Part shown: positions 42,567 through 52,812 of the stretch, one piece after another
Numbering within the stretch: position 1 is the first letter of the stretch
Layout of the letters: each line of letters begins with the position of its first letter
Assembly (NCBI GenBank): GCA_948144175.1
Contig: CANXME010002275.1
Coordinates: 3,905,001 to 3,969,000 of the forward strand
Length of the DNA stretch: 64,000 nt
Direction of reading: 5' to 3'
From: Closterium sp. NIES-65
Lineage: Eukaryota; Streptophyta; Zygnematophyceae; Desmidiales; Closteriaceae
Notes under the pieces: model-generated
Databases searched by the model: none
What the model saw: only the letters and a program-made list of their open reading frames with translations
What the model was told of the DNA's origin: nothing
Made by a program: the position numbers and the translations under genes

Positions 42567-42876
42567 AGTGGTTCCAAGTTGCTCCTGAGCAGCTCATTCC
42601 GCCTGCCCGCATTCAACCGAACAAGCCAAGTCAACCAAGTCACCCAGGTCAACCAAGTCAACCGAACAAGCCAAGTCAACTAGGTCAACGCACTCGAAGC
42701 AGTCCATCATGCTGTCAATGACTTTGACGCATCTAGCATAGTCAACACAGTCTACACAGTTGATCGAGTCAACTCAGTCAATTCAGTGAATGTAGCCAGT
42801 GAAGCAGTGACTATCGCAACAGCTGTCGGCGACTATTTTGAATCAGCACCTGCTGACGCCAGCCCCGGATTCTAAG
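42567..42876. repeat. Direct repeat R flanking the kinase pseudogene
   Basis: Second copy of the 41,033 repeat with an expanded GTCAACCAA/GTCAACCGAACAAGCCAA cluster at 42,605-42,790. Confidence 0.7.
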
Positions 42877-42957
42877 CCTCGGAATCAGCTCCGGATTCAG
42901 ATTCCAAGCCTGCACCCTCGGTCAAGCCTCAGAAAACAACCGTGGGCTTGCATTCCC

Positions 42958-43530
42958 AGCAGCAGAAGCAAGGGAGGTGTAAGTGGGGAAGGTGCAAGCA
43001 GGGGAGGTGCAAGTGGGGGAGGTGCAAGCAAGGGAGGTGCAAGTGGGGGAGGTGCAAGCAGGGGAGGTGCAAGTGGGGGAGGTGCAAGCAGGGGAGGTGC
43101 AAGTTGGGGAGGTGCAAGCAGGGGAGGTGCAAGTGGGGGAGGTGCAAGTAGGGGAGGTGCAAGTGGGGGAGGTGCAAGTAGGGGAGGTGCAAGCAAGGGA
43201 GGCGCAAGTGGGGGAGGTGCAAGTGGGGGAGGTGCAAGCAGGGGAGGTGCAAGCAAGGGAGGCGCAAGTGGGGGAGGTGCAAGTGGGGGAGGTGCAAGTG
43301 AGGGAGGTGCGCAACTTGCAAGTGGGGGGGGGGGTGAAAGTGGGACAGGCGAAAGCGGGAGAGGTGAAAAAAACAAGGGAGGCACAAGTGGGGGAAGGTG
43401 CAAGGGGGGATTACAACCAGGGCAGGCAAAATTGGGGGAGGTGAAAGTGGGGGAGGCGAAAGTGGGGGAGGCAAAAGTGGGGGAGGCGAAAGTGGGGGAG
43501 ACGAAAATGGGGGAGGTACGAACGGGGGAG
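42958..43530 (+). repeat. 15-bp GGAGGTGCAAGTGGG minisatellite (long open frame)
   Basis: About 24 units of 15 bp at 42,958-43,310 encode GASGGGASRGG-type repeats in one frame. A related block of 15-bp GGGGAGGCGAAAGTG units at 43,433-43,520 encodes VGEAK repeats. The surrounding frame is open from 42,838 to 43,704 (288 codons), but all three frames and the opposite strand are also open, so a protein is not supported. Confidence 0.75.
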
Positions 43531-44086
43531 CTGATGATGCGGCCAGTGGACTTTCGGTCGCGAGCGTGCTTGAGGGTGTTCCAGACTCCCAGGGGCCATG
43601 TTCAAGAAGTGTACCCTAGACCCAAAACTCTGAAGTGTAAAGGGGGGATTTACTGTTTATTCCGAACAGTACTTTCGAACTCACCCTTATCCTTATCTTC
43701 CTAGATTTCCTAGTGCCACGGGGCACTCTACCTTTCTTGCTTCTACTTTCTAGTCCCACGAAGTACTTTCCGACATTCGACCTTGCATGCTATATCATCC
43801 TTGCTTGTATCCACCAATATCAATCAGTTCTCATTCAACTATTCTTTAATTACTTAGTAACTTCTTCGCCTATTTCGCCAATAGTTCTTTCGCCAAAGTC
43901 TTCCGCCGCGTTTCATCCTCGACTTGTCGACCCCGCTAATTCTTTAGCGGACTTAGGCTGTCGGGCCTAACACTTGGTATCAGAGCCTTCGCGGGGAGCG
44001 ACTTCGAGCGAGCAACCGTCGACGACGAGACTACGACGTCATCGTCCCGCGGTGCCGACTTGCAGACTTGGAGTCGTCGAGCGAAC

Positions 44087-44618
44087 ATGGACGAAACCAT
44101 GCATGCTCTCCCCCACGACATGGGCAACATGCTTGCCTAACTCATGCGCCAACTTCAAGAGTTAACGTTGGAAAATCGTGAGGTACGAGCTGAAGTGCAA
44201 CACCTTCGTGAATTGCTTCTAACCCCCATGGTCATGCCGCACCAACTCTTGCGCCCAACACGTCGACTGGCGCGGAAGCACTGCCGGAACGTCGAAGCGC
44301 GCTCGAGCCGCAGAAACCCGAGTCGTTCAACCCAAGTCAACGCAACGCGAACCCGCGGACGTGGCTCTTTATGCTGAACAACTACTTTGCTGCGAGCGGG
44401 GTGCAAGAGGCGGATGCGCAGCAGCGGATCGAGTACGCTGTTACACTGCTGAGGGGCCCGGCCTTGGAGTGGTGGCACCAACTTACGCAGACTGTTGTTA
44501 GAAGGGCTCAGACGGACGAGCATCAACAGGGCGTGGGGCATGCAGCTGCAACTTTGAGCTTAGGTAGTCTAGCTTTGGGTGTTACCACGGTTCCGGCCAC
44601 ATGGAAAGGATTTGAAGT
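44087..44618 (+). pseudogene. Gypsy G gag, N-terminal part
   Basis: From ATG 44,087 (MDETMHALPHDMGNMLA, then TAA) a coiled-coil-like segment LTLENREVRAEVQHLRELLL follows. After a frameshift comes the gypsy gag core RTWLFMLNNYFAASGVQEAD, RIEYAVTLLRGPALEWWHQL. The last codons TWKGFEV end at the B-3 target (GAAGT, 44,614-44,618). Confidence 0.8.
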
Positions 44619-44749
44619 TCTCAGAACATTATAGCTTATACATTTGTATAGGCTGTAGTGGGGTAGCCTATAAGGGGTACAACCCAATTAGGGTTAGTAC
44701 TTGTACCCAACTGTTTCATAGTTCATTCATCCATTCTCACTTCTCGTCA
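44619..44749 (+). repeat. B-3 5' LTR (131 bp)
   Basis: TCTCAGAACATTATAGC...CTTCTCGTCA. It ends directly at the PBS TGGTATCGAGCAGG and is highly similar to 51,022-51,150. Confidence 0.9.
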
Positions 44750-44859
44750 TGGTATCGAGCAGGTTCCCGAGTGGGAATACTGCCTAGGGCCCACCACGAA
44801 CTTTTTTTTTTCCTTCCCTGCCCGGAGCGCGCTTCGCTCCTAACCCGAGTAGCGCCTCG

Positions 44860-45760
44860 AGCCGCCCTTACGGCCCCTTCGCGCCGCCTTCTACGGCCCC
44901 TCGCCCCGCTCTTACGGCCCCTTATGGCCCCGTCTTGCCCCTTGCGGCCCCAATTAGGCCCCTTACGACCCCGTCGCGACCTCGCCTAGGCCCCTTACGG
45001 CCCCGTCGCGTCCCCGCCTAGGTCCCTCCGCGGCCCCGTCGTGCCCCTTACGGCCTCGCCTAGGCCCCTTACAGCCCCTTCGCGGCCTCGCCTAGGCCCC
45101 TTACGGCCCCTCCGCGGCCCCGCCTAGGCCCCGTATGACCCCTTACGGCCCCCTACGGCCTCGCCTAAGCCCCTTACGGCCCCTCCGCGGCCCCGCCTAG
45201 GCCCCTCCGCGGCCCCGTCTGGCCCATTATGGCCCCCTTTGCGGCCCCGCCTAGGCCCCTCCGCGGCCCCGTCTGGCCCTCTTTATGGCCTCGTCTGGCC
45301 CCTTACGGCCCCTTTGTGGCCCCGCCTACGCCCCTCCGCGGCCCCGTCTGACCCGTACGGCCTCTCCGCCACCCCGCCTAGGCCCCTCCGCGGCCCCGTC
45401 TACCCCTCCCCATTTACGGCCCCCCTGGCCCCTTTACGGCCCCGCTACGGCCCCTTTGCGGCCCCGTCGCCACCTGCGGCCACGTCGCCACCTGCGGCCC
45501 CGTCGCCACCTACGGCCCCGTCGAGACCTGCGGCCCCGCCGCCACCTACGGCCCCGTTGCCACCTGCGGCCCCGTCGCCACCTGCGGCCCCGTCGCCACC
45601 TGCCGCCCCGCCGACACCTGCGGCCCCGCCACCACCTACAGCCTTATCGCCACCAGCGGCCCCGCCGCCACCTGCGACCCCGTTGCCACCTGCGGCCCCG
45701 TCGCCACCTGCGGCCTCGCCGCCACCTGCGGCCCCGCCGCCCAGCGCACGCACCGCCGAG
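44860..45760 (+). repeat. Leader array of B-3
   Basis: The first half has CCTAGGCCCCTTACGGCCCC/CCTCCGCGGCCCCG units. The second half (45,450-45,745) has an 18-bp unit CGTCGCCACCTGCGGCCC. No protein is supported. Confidence 0.75.
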
Positions 45761-45977
45761 CAGCCGAACCGCCGGCCAGTTGAGCCGCCCGACCGCCGAG
45801 CCGCCCAGCAGTAGAGCCGCCCGACCGCTGAGCCGCCCAGCACAGAGCAGCCGAGCCGCCCGACCACCGAGCCGCTGAGAAGCCGAGCCACCCGACCCCC
45901 CCACTTGCGTGGTAAGAGCATAGTCTCTGCCACTGCACTACCCTTCCCCACTGTATCACTGCCTGCCTACTGCTGTT

Positions 45978-47038
45978 ATGGCCTCCCCTTGCGTTCTCAC
46001 CTTTGACGCTGAGGGTCGGGCAGTGGACTTTGAGGTCTGGGTAGATGATCTGCAGCTTTCCCTGCAGTGCGATAGGGCAGACGGCCTTTCCCTATTTGAC
46101 CTCACTTCTAGTGCCTCCCCTGCCCCTGCTGTTGATGCTGATGCCACTATTCGCTCACAGTGGGCCACGCGCGATGCTGCTGCTCGCCTTGCTGTGCGTC
46201 GCCACTTACCGACCACTAAGCGTGCACACTTTAGCCAGTATAAGAGTGCTCAGACCTTGTACGATGCTGTGGTTGCACGCTACTCTTCCCCTGCCACTGC
46301 TGCACTGAGCTGCGTCATGCTACCGTACCTCTTCCCTAACCTTGCTGCCTTTTTCAAAGTCGCTGACCTCATTAAGCACCTCCGCACTAGTGACACTCGC
46401 TACCGCGCTGCGCTTCTTGCTGAGTTCTGCGCCAAGACCCCCCCCCCCCCCCCCCCCCCCCCCCCATGTACATCACCCTCTACTACATAGTCACCCTTCT
46501 CCCTCACTCTCTCCCTGTAGTCAGGGACCACTTCCTCTCGGTTTGCCCCACCACTCTCACCGTTGACCTCCTCGAGAAGGCCCTCCTAGCGATAGAGAAG
46601 AGCATAATCGCTAAAGGAGCCTCTCATGGTGACCCTCGCACCCCCGTCTTTGAGGGGTGTTCTCCCTCCTCCCTCTTGCCCTTTGTTGCCTCTGCTGCTG
46701 AGGCTGACCTCGTTGATTTTGAGTCGGTCGGCGCTGCGTCTGCCCCGAGCGGGAGAAGCCGCACAGGCAAGGGCAAGGAGGGCAAGGGCGCTGGAGGGGC
46801 AGGAGGGGGCGGTGGAGGTGGTAGTGGAGGCAGTGGAGGGAGTGGGGGTGGTGGTGGGAGTGGTGCCGAGGGTGGCGGAAGCAGCAGTGGAGGCGGCGGA
46901 GGCGGTGGAGGTGGCGGAGGGAGCGGAGGCGGCGAAGGTAGTGGAGGAGGAGGAGGTGGAGGAGGCGGCGGAGGCGGCGGCTGCGGTGGTGGAGCGAGTC
47001 GCGACTCTGCGCAGAGAAGTGGCGCTGGTGGTGGTTAG
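45978..47038 (+). pseudogene. B-3 gag
   Basis: ATG 45,978 (MASPCVLTFDAEGRAVDFEV), then the capsid domain to CAKTPPPP. A poly-C tract of about 27 (46,438-46,465) shifts the frame, and the rest (MYITLYYIVTLLPHSLPVVR, SVCPTTLTVDLLEKALLAIE, GDPRTPVFEGCSPSSLLPF, Gly-rich tail) runs from 46,466. It stops at TAG 47,036-47,038, where B-4 has CAG (56,305-56,307). Confidence 0.85.
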
Positions 47039-49760
47039 CGCTGGAGTGGTGTGACCCTATCCCCTCAGCAGCTTCGTGAGTGGTACACTGCACGTTAGCG
47101 CGGTTGGGGTTTTGGTCCCTGCTCTTACGTCCTCCGTACCGGCGACCGCGTTGGTGAGCAGTGCAGAGGCCCGCACTCCACCCTGCGCTGCTTTGGTCGC
47201 CTGGCAGACGTGTGGCGTCGCCAGTTCCCTGAGGCGTCAATACACCCTTGCTGGGGAGATCTGGCTAAGGCCGGGGTTGCTATCTTTGATCTTGACTTTG
47301 ATGCTATCCTTGCTGCCATGTGTGCTGTTGATACTAGTGTTGCTGGTGACTGCTACCTATGTGTACCGCCAGACCCGGGCATTGAGGCCACTGCTCTAGG
47401 TGCGGGTGAGGCTGCTGCTCTAGGTGCTAGTGAGTCTGCTGCCCCAGGTGCCAATGCGTCTGCCGCCCCAGGTGCTGGTGAGTCTGCTCTCTCAGGTACT
47501 ACGTCGGCTCAGGCCTTCCACACCTTCACCCTGGACTCGGGTGCGTCCCGCTCCTTCTTTCGAGACCGCACCACTCTCACGCCGCTTAGTCGGCCGGTTG
47601 CAGTCTCCCTGGCAGACCTCTCTGGAGTCATGACCTTGCTAGCTTCTCCACTGTCCTTCTGTGCCCGGCAGCCCCCTCTGGCACCTTGTCTTGTCTCTAC
47701 CTCCCCTCGCTCTCTACAAACTTGGTGAGTGGAGCGGACCTACAGGATCGAGGGGTTGACCAGTTCACTCCTGCAAGTCAGCGAGTGACCCACTGCACGT
47801 ATGCATGCACATGCCGACACTTGGCCACGTTCACCCGTCGGCCAGGGTCGAGCCTGTACACCCTTACTACTGAGTCTCCTCCTGCTGCTGAGTCTGCCCA
47901 GGTAGCTGCGTTGAGTCAGGTGTTTGCTGCAGCGTCCAGGTCTGGTCCTGAGTCTGCCCCCTGCTCGTGTCATCTGCTGTCCCACCTGACTCTCCTTTGG
48001 CACCACCGCCTTGGTCACCCCTCCTTGCCTTGACAGAGGCGGGGAGTTTTCCTCTGCCCGTCTGGGAGCCTTCTGTCGTGCACAGGGCATCTGCCAGACC
48101 TTCACGCTTTCGGCCTCTCCACAGCAAAATGGGATTGCTGAGCGCCGCATCGGCATGGTCATGGACGTCGCTCATACGTCCATGATGCATGCGGCTGCCC
48201 CCCATTTTCTATGGCCGTTTGCGTTTCAGTACGCCGCGCATCAGCTCAACCTTCAGCCCCGGGTCTCCTTGCCAGAGACCTCCCCCGCCTTGCGGTGGAT
48301 AGGGAAGGTTGGCAATGCGTCTGCGTTTCAGGTCTAAGGATCTCGGGCGTTTGTCCGCGACTTGTGTTCGGACAAGCTGTCCCCCCGTGCTGTTCCCTAC
48401 GTTTTCCTAGGATTCCCCCCTGACGTGCCTGGTTGGCAGTTTTACCACCCCACCTCACGTCGTGTTCTGTCCTCCCAGGACTTCACCTTTGACGAGTCGG
48501 TGCCTTACTACCGTCTCTTCCCCTACCGCACTGCGCCCCCCCCCCCCCCCCTCCCCCCCCCCCTCCGCCGCCGTTCTTCCTTGCGCCAGGTCCTCCCCAG
48601 GTGGACCCCCTCCCCCCTCAGGGTCCTGCCCCGTCAGGTGTGTCCCAGGTAGACGCAGTCGAGCTTGTCGAGGTGGCTGTTTACTCTGGTGCTGCTAGAG
48701 ATGCTAAGCCTGCGGGTCTCGGGTCTGGGGGTGCTGAGTCTAGAGCTGTTGAGTCTGGGGGTGCTAAAACTGGGGGTGCTGAGTGTGGGGATGCTGAGCC
48801 TGGGGGCGTTGAGCTTGGGGGTGCAGAGCCTAGGGGTGCGGAGCCTGGGGGTGCTGGGTCTGCTCGTGTGGCCGCCGGCGGTGCTTCATCGAGGCGGGAG
48901 CCGCTCTCTCCACAGGAGCTGCGCGAGTGGTTTGTCCGCCGTTGGAGACGTGCTGCTGAGTCTGGGGGTGCTGCTGGAGCTACTGGAGGTGGTCCTACTG
49001 TCGTTGCTGTCGGTGCTGGTGCTGCTGGAGAAGGAGCTGCTGGGGGTGTTGGCGCTGGTGTTTCTACTCGTGTTGGTGCGTCTGGGGGTGCTGCTTAGGC
49101 TGCTGTTGCTGACGGTCCTACTGGAGTTGGTGCTGCTGGAGCTCGAGCTGCTGGGGGTGTTGGCGCTGGTGCTTCTGAGGGTGCTGGAGTTGGCACTGCT
49201 GGAGCTGGAGGTGCTGCTGGCGCTGGTGCTGCAGTTGGTGGTACTGGTGCCGTCCTTGCTGGTTCTGGAGGCGTTGAGCGGCCGAGGCCGTACTTCGTTC
49301 CGCTCCTGAAGCAGGTTCTTGGTCTCCCGCCCTCTCCTAGTCCTGCTCCTCCCTTAGAGTGTCCACCGCCTGTCTAGTCGCAGTCAAAGTTACAGCCCGC
49401 CTCCCCTCTACCTGCTCCTTTTCCCTACACTGGTCCTACTGGAGGTCTTGCTGAGCGTCGTGAGCCTGCGTCTCATCCTGCGTCGCCTATTCGTGCTGCT
49501 CGCACTAGTGGTCGTACTGCGCGTCCGCGTCCCCCTGCGGTCCCCATCACACACAAGATGGCACTGCGTCCTTCCACTCCTCCTATGCGTGTCCCGTTGC
49601 CGTCTCCTCCAGAGTCCTCTCTTCCTTCTCTTGCTGACCCGGAATCTGACTCCCTTCGTGGTGCTAGTCCTTTGGTCACGCGCCTTCTTGCTACTGCTGT
49701 CACTGACCCTTCCTTTGAGTCCACTGCTGCGTCTGCTCTAGTTGCTGAGCTTGTTGACTT
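47039..49760 (+). pseudogene. B-3 gag C-terminus, protease, partial integrase, linker
   Basis: The REWY module and Cys/His segment carry a TAG near 47,096 (CAG in B-2). The frame from 47,210 includes ASIHPCWGDLAKAGVAIFDL and the intact protease box FTLDSGASRSFFRDRTTLTP. After a frameshift near 47,630: STNLVSGADLQDRGVDQFTP and LLWHHRLGHPSLP, then the deletion to DRGGEFSSARLGAFCRAQGI, SPQQNGIAERRIGMVMDVAH and the cap domain. The 15-bp GAEPG-type array is at 48,690-48,860, followed by LSPQELREWFVRRWRR and the long Gly/Ala linker. Confidence 0.8.
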
Positions 49761-49796
49761 GGGCTTGCTCCTTCTACAGCCGGCACGTCACTGTTT

Positions 49797-50822
49797 TTGC
49801 GCACCGACACCTCTTCGCCGCCGTTCTACATCCTCGTGTACGTCGACGACTTGGTCTTTGCCACAGCTGACACTGCTGGACTCGCCCACGTGAAGTCCGA
49901 GCTGCAGAAGAGACACACGTGCACAGAACTGGGTGAGCTGCGCAGCTACCTTGGCTTGCAGATCACCCGGGACAGAGCACAGCGCACCATTACCCCGACT
50001 CAGTCACACATGGTGCAGCAGGTCCTTCAACGCTTCCGCTTCACGTACTCCTCGCCTCAGGCCACTCCTCTGTCTACTCGCCACTCGCTCTCAGCTCTGC
50101 CTTCAGATGAGTCTGTAGAGTCGAGTGGCCTGTACCCAGAGCTTGTTGGCTGCCTTGTGTACCTGATGACCTGCACACGACCTGACCTTGCATACCCTCT
50201 TAGCATCTTGGCACGCTATGTTGCTCCTGGGAGACACAGACCAGAGCACATGGCTGCAGCGAAGAGGGTGTTGCGCTACGTGTGCAGTACGTCGGGCATG
50301 GGGCTAGTGCTTGGAGGGCGACGTCGAGTAGTCCTCGTAGGTCATGCTGACGCTTCTTGGGCGGATGACCAAGCTCTGGAGTGGTTGTCACAGGGTTACA
50401 CCTTCAGCCTTGGCTGTGGATCTGTTTCGTGGCGGTCTACCCGCTCGTCTTCTGTTCTTAGCTCCAGCTGTGAGGCTGAGATCTACGCAGGGGCCATGGC
50501 TGCACAGGAGTTGCGCTGCCTCACCTACTTGCTAAGTGACCTAGGAGAGCCGCCTCGTTCTCCTCCAGTTCTGTACGTAGACAACAAGGCCATGCGGGCC
50601 TTGTGTCGGGAGCATAGACTGGAGCACAGAACGAAGCACATTGCTCTTCGCTACTTCCTGGCTGGTGAGCTGCAGCAGCGTGGTCAGCTCCGCCTCACCT
50701 ACGTGGCCTCTGGGACCAACACTGCTGATATCTTCACCAAGGCCCTTCCGCCTTGTGATCGTCAGCGCTTCTGTACTTTGCTAGGTCTTGTGCCTATTTG
50801 GCCTCACTTGCTCACTTCTTGA
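49797..50822 (+). pseudogene. B-3 RT C-terminal half and RNase H (longest intact)
   Basis: An open frame of 341 codons: YILVYVDDLVFATADTAGLA (catalytic box intact), LGELRSYLGLQITRDRAQRT, SHMVQQVLQRFRFTYSSPQA, RPDLAYPLSILARYVAPGRH. RNase H has HADASWADDQALEWLSQGYT, SSSCEAEIYAGAMAAQELRC, PPVLYVDNKAMRALCREHRL, RTKHIALRYFLAGELQQRG and TADIFTKALPP, ending at TGA 50,820-50,822. It is the best reference for this region of family B, though its RT N-terminal half is deleted. Confidence 0.9.
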
Positions 50823-51021
50823 TCTTGTTTGTACTGTACTCTTTCTATACCGTCAATTGCCTGTTTAACTTTATATATATGATCTTGCATGTGAAATGGC
50901 CTTGTGGCCTTACTCTTGTGCTTGGACTGTGTGGTGACTTTGTGATCCACCCTGAGCTTGCTTTGCTTTTCTTGACTGGTCTTGTGACCGCTTGTTCTCC
51001 CCCACTTTGCCTATGGGGATG

Positions 51022-51150
51022 TGTCAGAACATTATAGCTTATACATTTGTGTAGGCTGTAGTGGGGTAGCCTATAATTGGTACAACCCAATCAGGGTTAG
51101 TACTTGTACCCAACTATTTCATAGTTCATTTCCATTCTCACTTCTCGTCA
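51022..51150 (+). repeat. B-3 3' LTR (129 bp)
   Basis: TGTCAGAACATTATAGC...CTTCTCGTCA, preceded by the polypurine tract and followed by CAAGT. Confidence 0.9.
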
Positions 51151-51645
51151 CAAGTGGCGCTGAAAACTAGGTTCGTTTGGTGAATGCCTCCGAAGCTGCT
51201 TAGAAGCGTCTGCGTCATTTCCGACGGATAGGAAACGTCCAGGAGTACACACAATGTTTCTTGAGCATCTGCAATGAAATAGACGACATCACGGAAGTAG
51301 AGATGCGTGATCGCTACCTCGAAGGGTTGAAGCCAGACATAGCGGAGGTTATAGCGATTCGCGGACTGTCCACCTTCGAGTCGGTAGTCGCAGCGGCATA
51401 ACGCGTCGACGTAGTACGAAGCCGATGGGGTCGTGACAATTGCGATAGGGGATACAAACCGATCAACGACGCTCAATCAAGGGACGGACTGTCGGCCATG
51501 GAGATATGTACAGTAAGCAGTGACGGCTCACAGAAAACAGGATTTAGGGGGAACTGTCACTACTGCAAAAAGCCGGGACACATGAAGCGGGACTGCCATC
51601 AGCTTAAGGAGCGGCAGCAAGGAAACGGAAACCGCCAGTAGATAG
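51151..51645 (+). pseudogene. Gypsy G gag, C-terminal part with zinc knuckle
   Basis: It continues the gag after B-3: VNASEAA, TAG, RLRHFRRIGNVQEYTQCFLS, EVEMRDRYLEGLKPDIAEVI, then CHYCKKPGHMKRDC (CX2CX4HX4C). The stops (near 51,200 and 51,401) sit at expected Gln/Glu positions. Confidence 0.8.
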
Positions 51646-51661
51646 CGGGTCGCTAGCTGGT

Positions 51662-52812
51662 GTGGAGGTCCCCGTACCCTCCACGTCTACCAACGTAGAG
51701 GAGACTGCCTCACAGCAGTCATCTATGGAGAACTCGGTAGACACGGTTGATCGTCCTGTCGTGCTTCTAGGGAAGCTTTGCGGAGTATTAATCAAGATTT
51801 CCGTAGATAGCGGAGCCAGCCATTCGTTCGTGTCTTCATCGCTAGTTAGTCGTCTCCATCTTGAAGCAGATTTAGTAGTCAACTTCAAGGATGCTCGCAT
51901 GGTAGATGGGATGCCGCTTCACATCGGACCGATCATCCGCAAGTTGCGCGTAGTGCTAGGACCAATCACAGTTAGGCGTGATTTCAACTCTGCGACGCTG
52001 GACGGATACGATTTTTTCTTCGGGAGATATCGGCTACGCACGATTAGTACTCACTTTGATTGGGCTCAGGGAAGCTGCAACATCAAGGTAGACGGGGACT
52101 TCCGAGAGCTGCCACAGTGGAGCGATGGGACCACATCATCCATAGCTATCACTAATGGTGTTCGTATGCGATAGTTAGTGAAGCGTGCAGCATGGATCTT
52201 TGTGGTTTTCCTTGAGGAGGTGGAAGCTGAGGAGGGGAAAGGAGGGATCGCAGCATTTGGCGATAAGACGACTCTTCCTGCTGATGTGAGTGCACTCTTA
52301 GTGGAGTTTAGAGACGTCTTCCCCGACGAGTTGCCCCCGGGGTTACCTCCCAGCCGAGCAGTCGACCATCAGATAGAGTTAGAGCCGGGGAGCAGGCCAG
52401 TAGCAAAACCGCAGTAGAGGTTGAGTCCAGCAAAGACCGAGGAGATGACGTAGCAGGTTAGGCACTTTCTCGCGCAGGGTTTCATTTAGCCATCTAGATC
52501 GCCTTCGGCAACACCAATCCTTTTCGCACCCAAGAAAGACAAAGGGTTACAGATGTGCATAGATTACCGCGTACTGAATGCCACCACCGTTAAGAATAGG
52601 TTTCCGGTGCCGAGAGTAGAGGATCTCCCACATGCAGTGCAGGGCGTTAGAGTTTTCTCCAAGATCGACCTTCGTTCGGGTTACCACCAGATTCGCGTAG
52701 TTCAAGAGGACCAGCACAAGACGGCGTTTCGTACGAAGCAGGGGTTGTACGAGTTTAGAGTTCTACCATTCGGTTTGACGAACGCCCCAGCGACGTCTCA
52801 GACGCTCATGAA
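51662..52812 (+). pseudogene. Gypsy G protease and RT N-terminal part
   Basis: Retropepsin: KISVDSGASHSFVSSSLVSR, then LDGYDFFFGRYRLRTISTHF. The pre-RT segment is FRDVFPDELPPGLPPSRAVD, HQIELEPGSRPVAKPQ. RT motifs are MCIDYRVLNATTVKNRFPVP, VFSKIDLRSGYHQIRV and FRVLPFGLTNAPATSQTLMN. Stops at 52,172, 52,415 and 52,453 interrupt it. A3 is inserted immediately after the codons for LMN (ATGAA, 52,808-52,812). Confidence 0.85.

Larger units (their letters stand above)
44619..51150 (+). mobile_element. B-3: family B copia element nested in gypsy gag
   Basis: 5' LTR 44,619-44,749 (131 bp, start mutated to TCTCAG), PBS TGGTATCGAGCAGG, leader array 44,860-45,760, gag, protease, integrase, linker, RT, RNase H, polypurine CTATGGGGATG, 3' LTR 51,022-51,150 (129 bp). 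Target copies GAAGT and CAAGT (51,151-51,155) match at four of five bases. Two internal deletions are visible: at 48,033 (end of the HHCC region joined to DRGGEFSS, losing the integrase N-core) and near 49,760 (pre-RT block joined to GFAPSTA, losing the RT N-terminal half). Confidence 0.9.

Noticed and set aside
42958..43310. Possible CRISPR-like array of regular 15-bp repeats
   Set aside because: The repeats are directly tandem with no unique spacers, in a eukaryotic context; this is a minisatellite.
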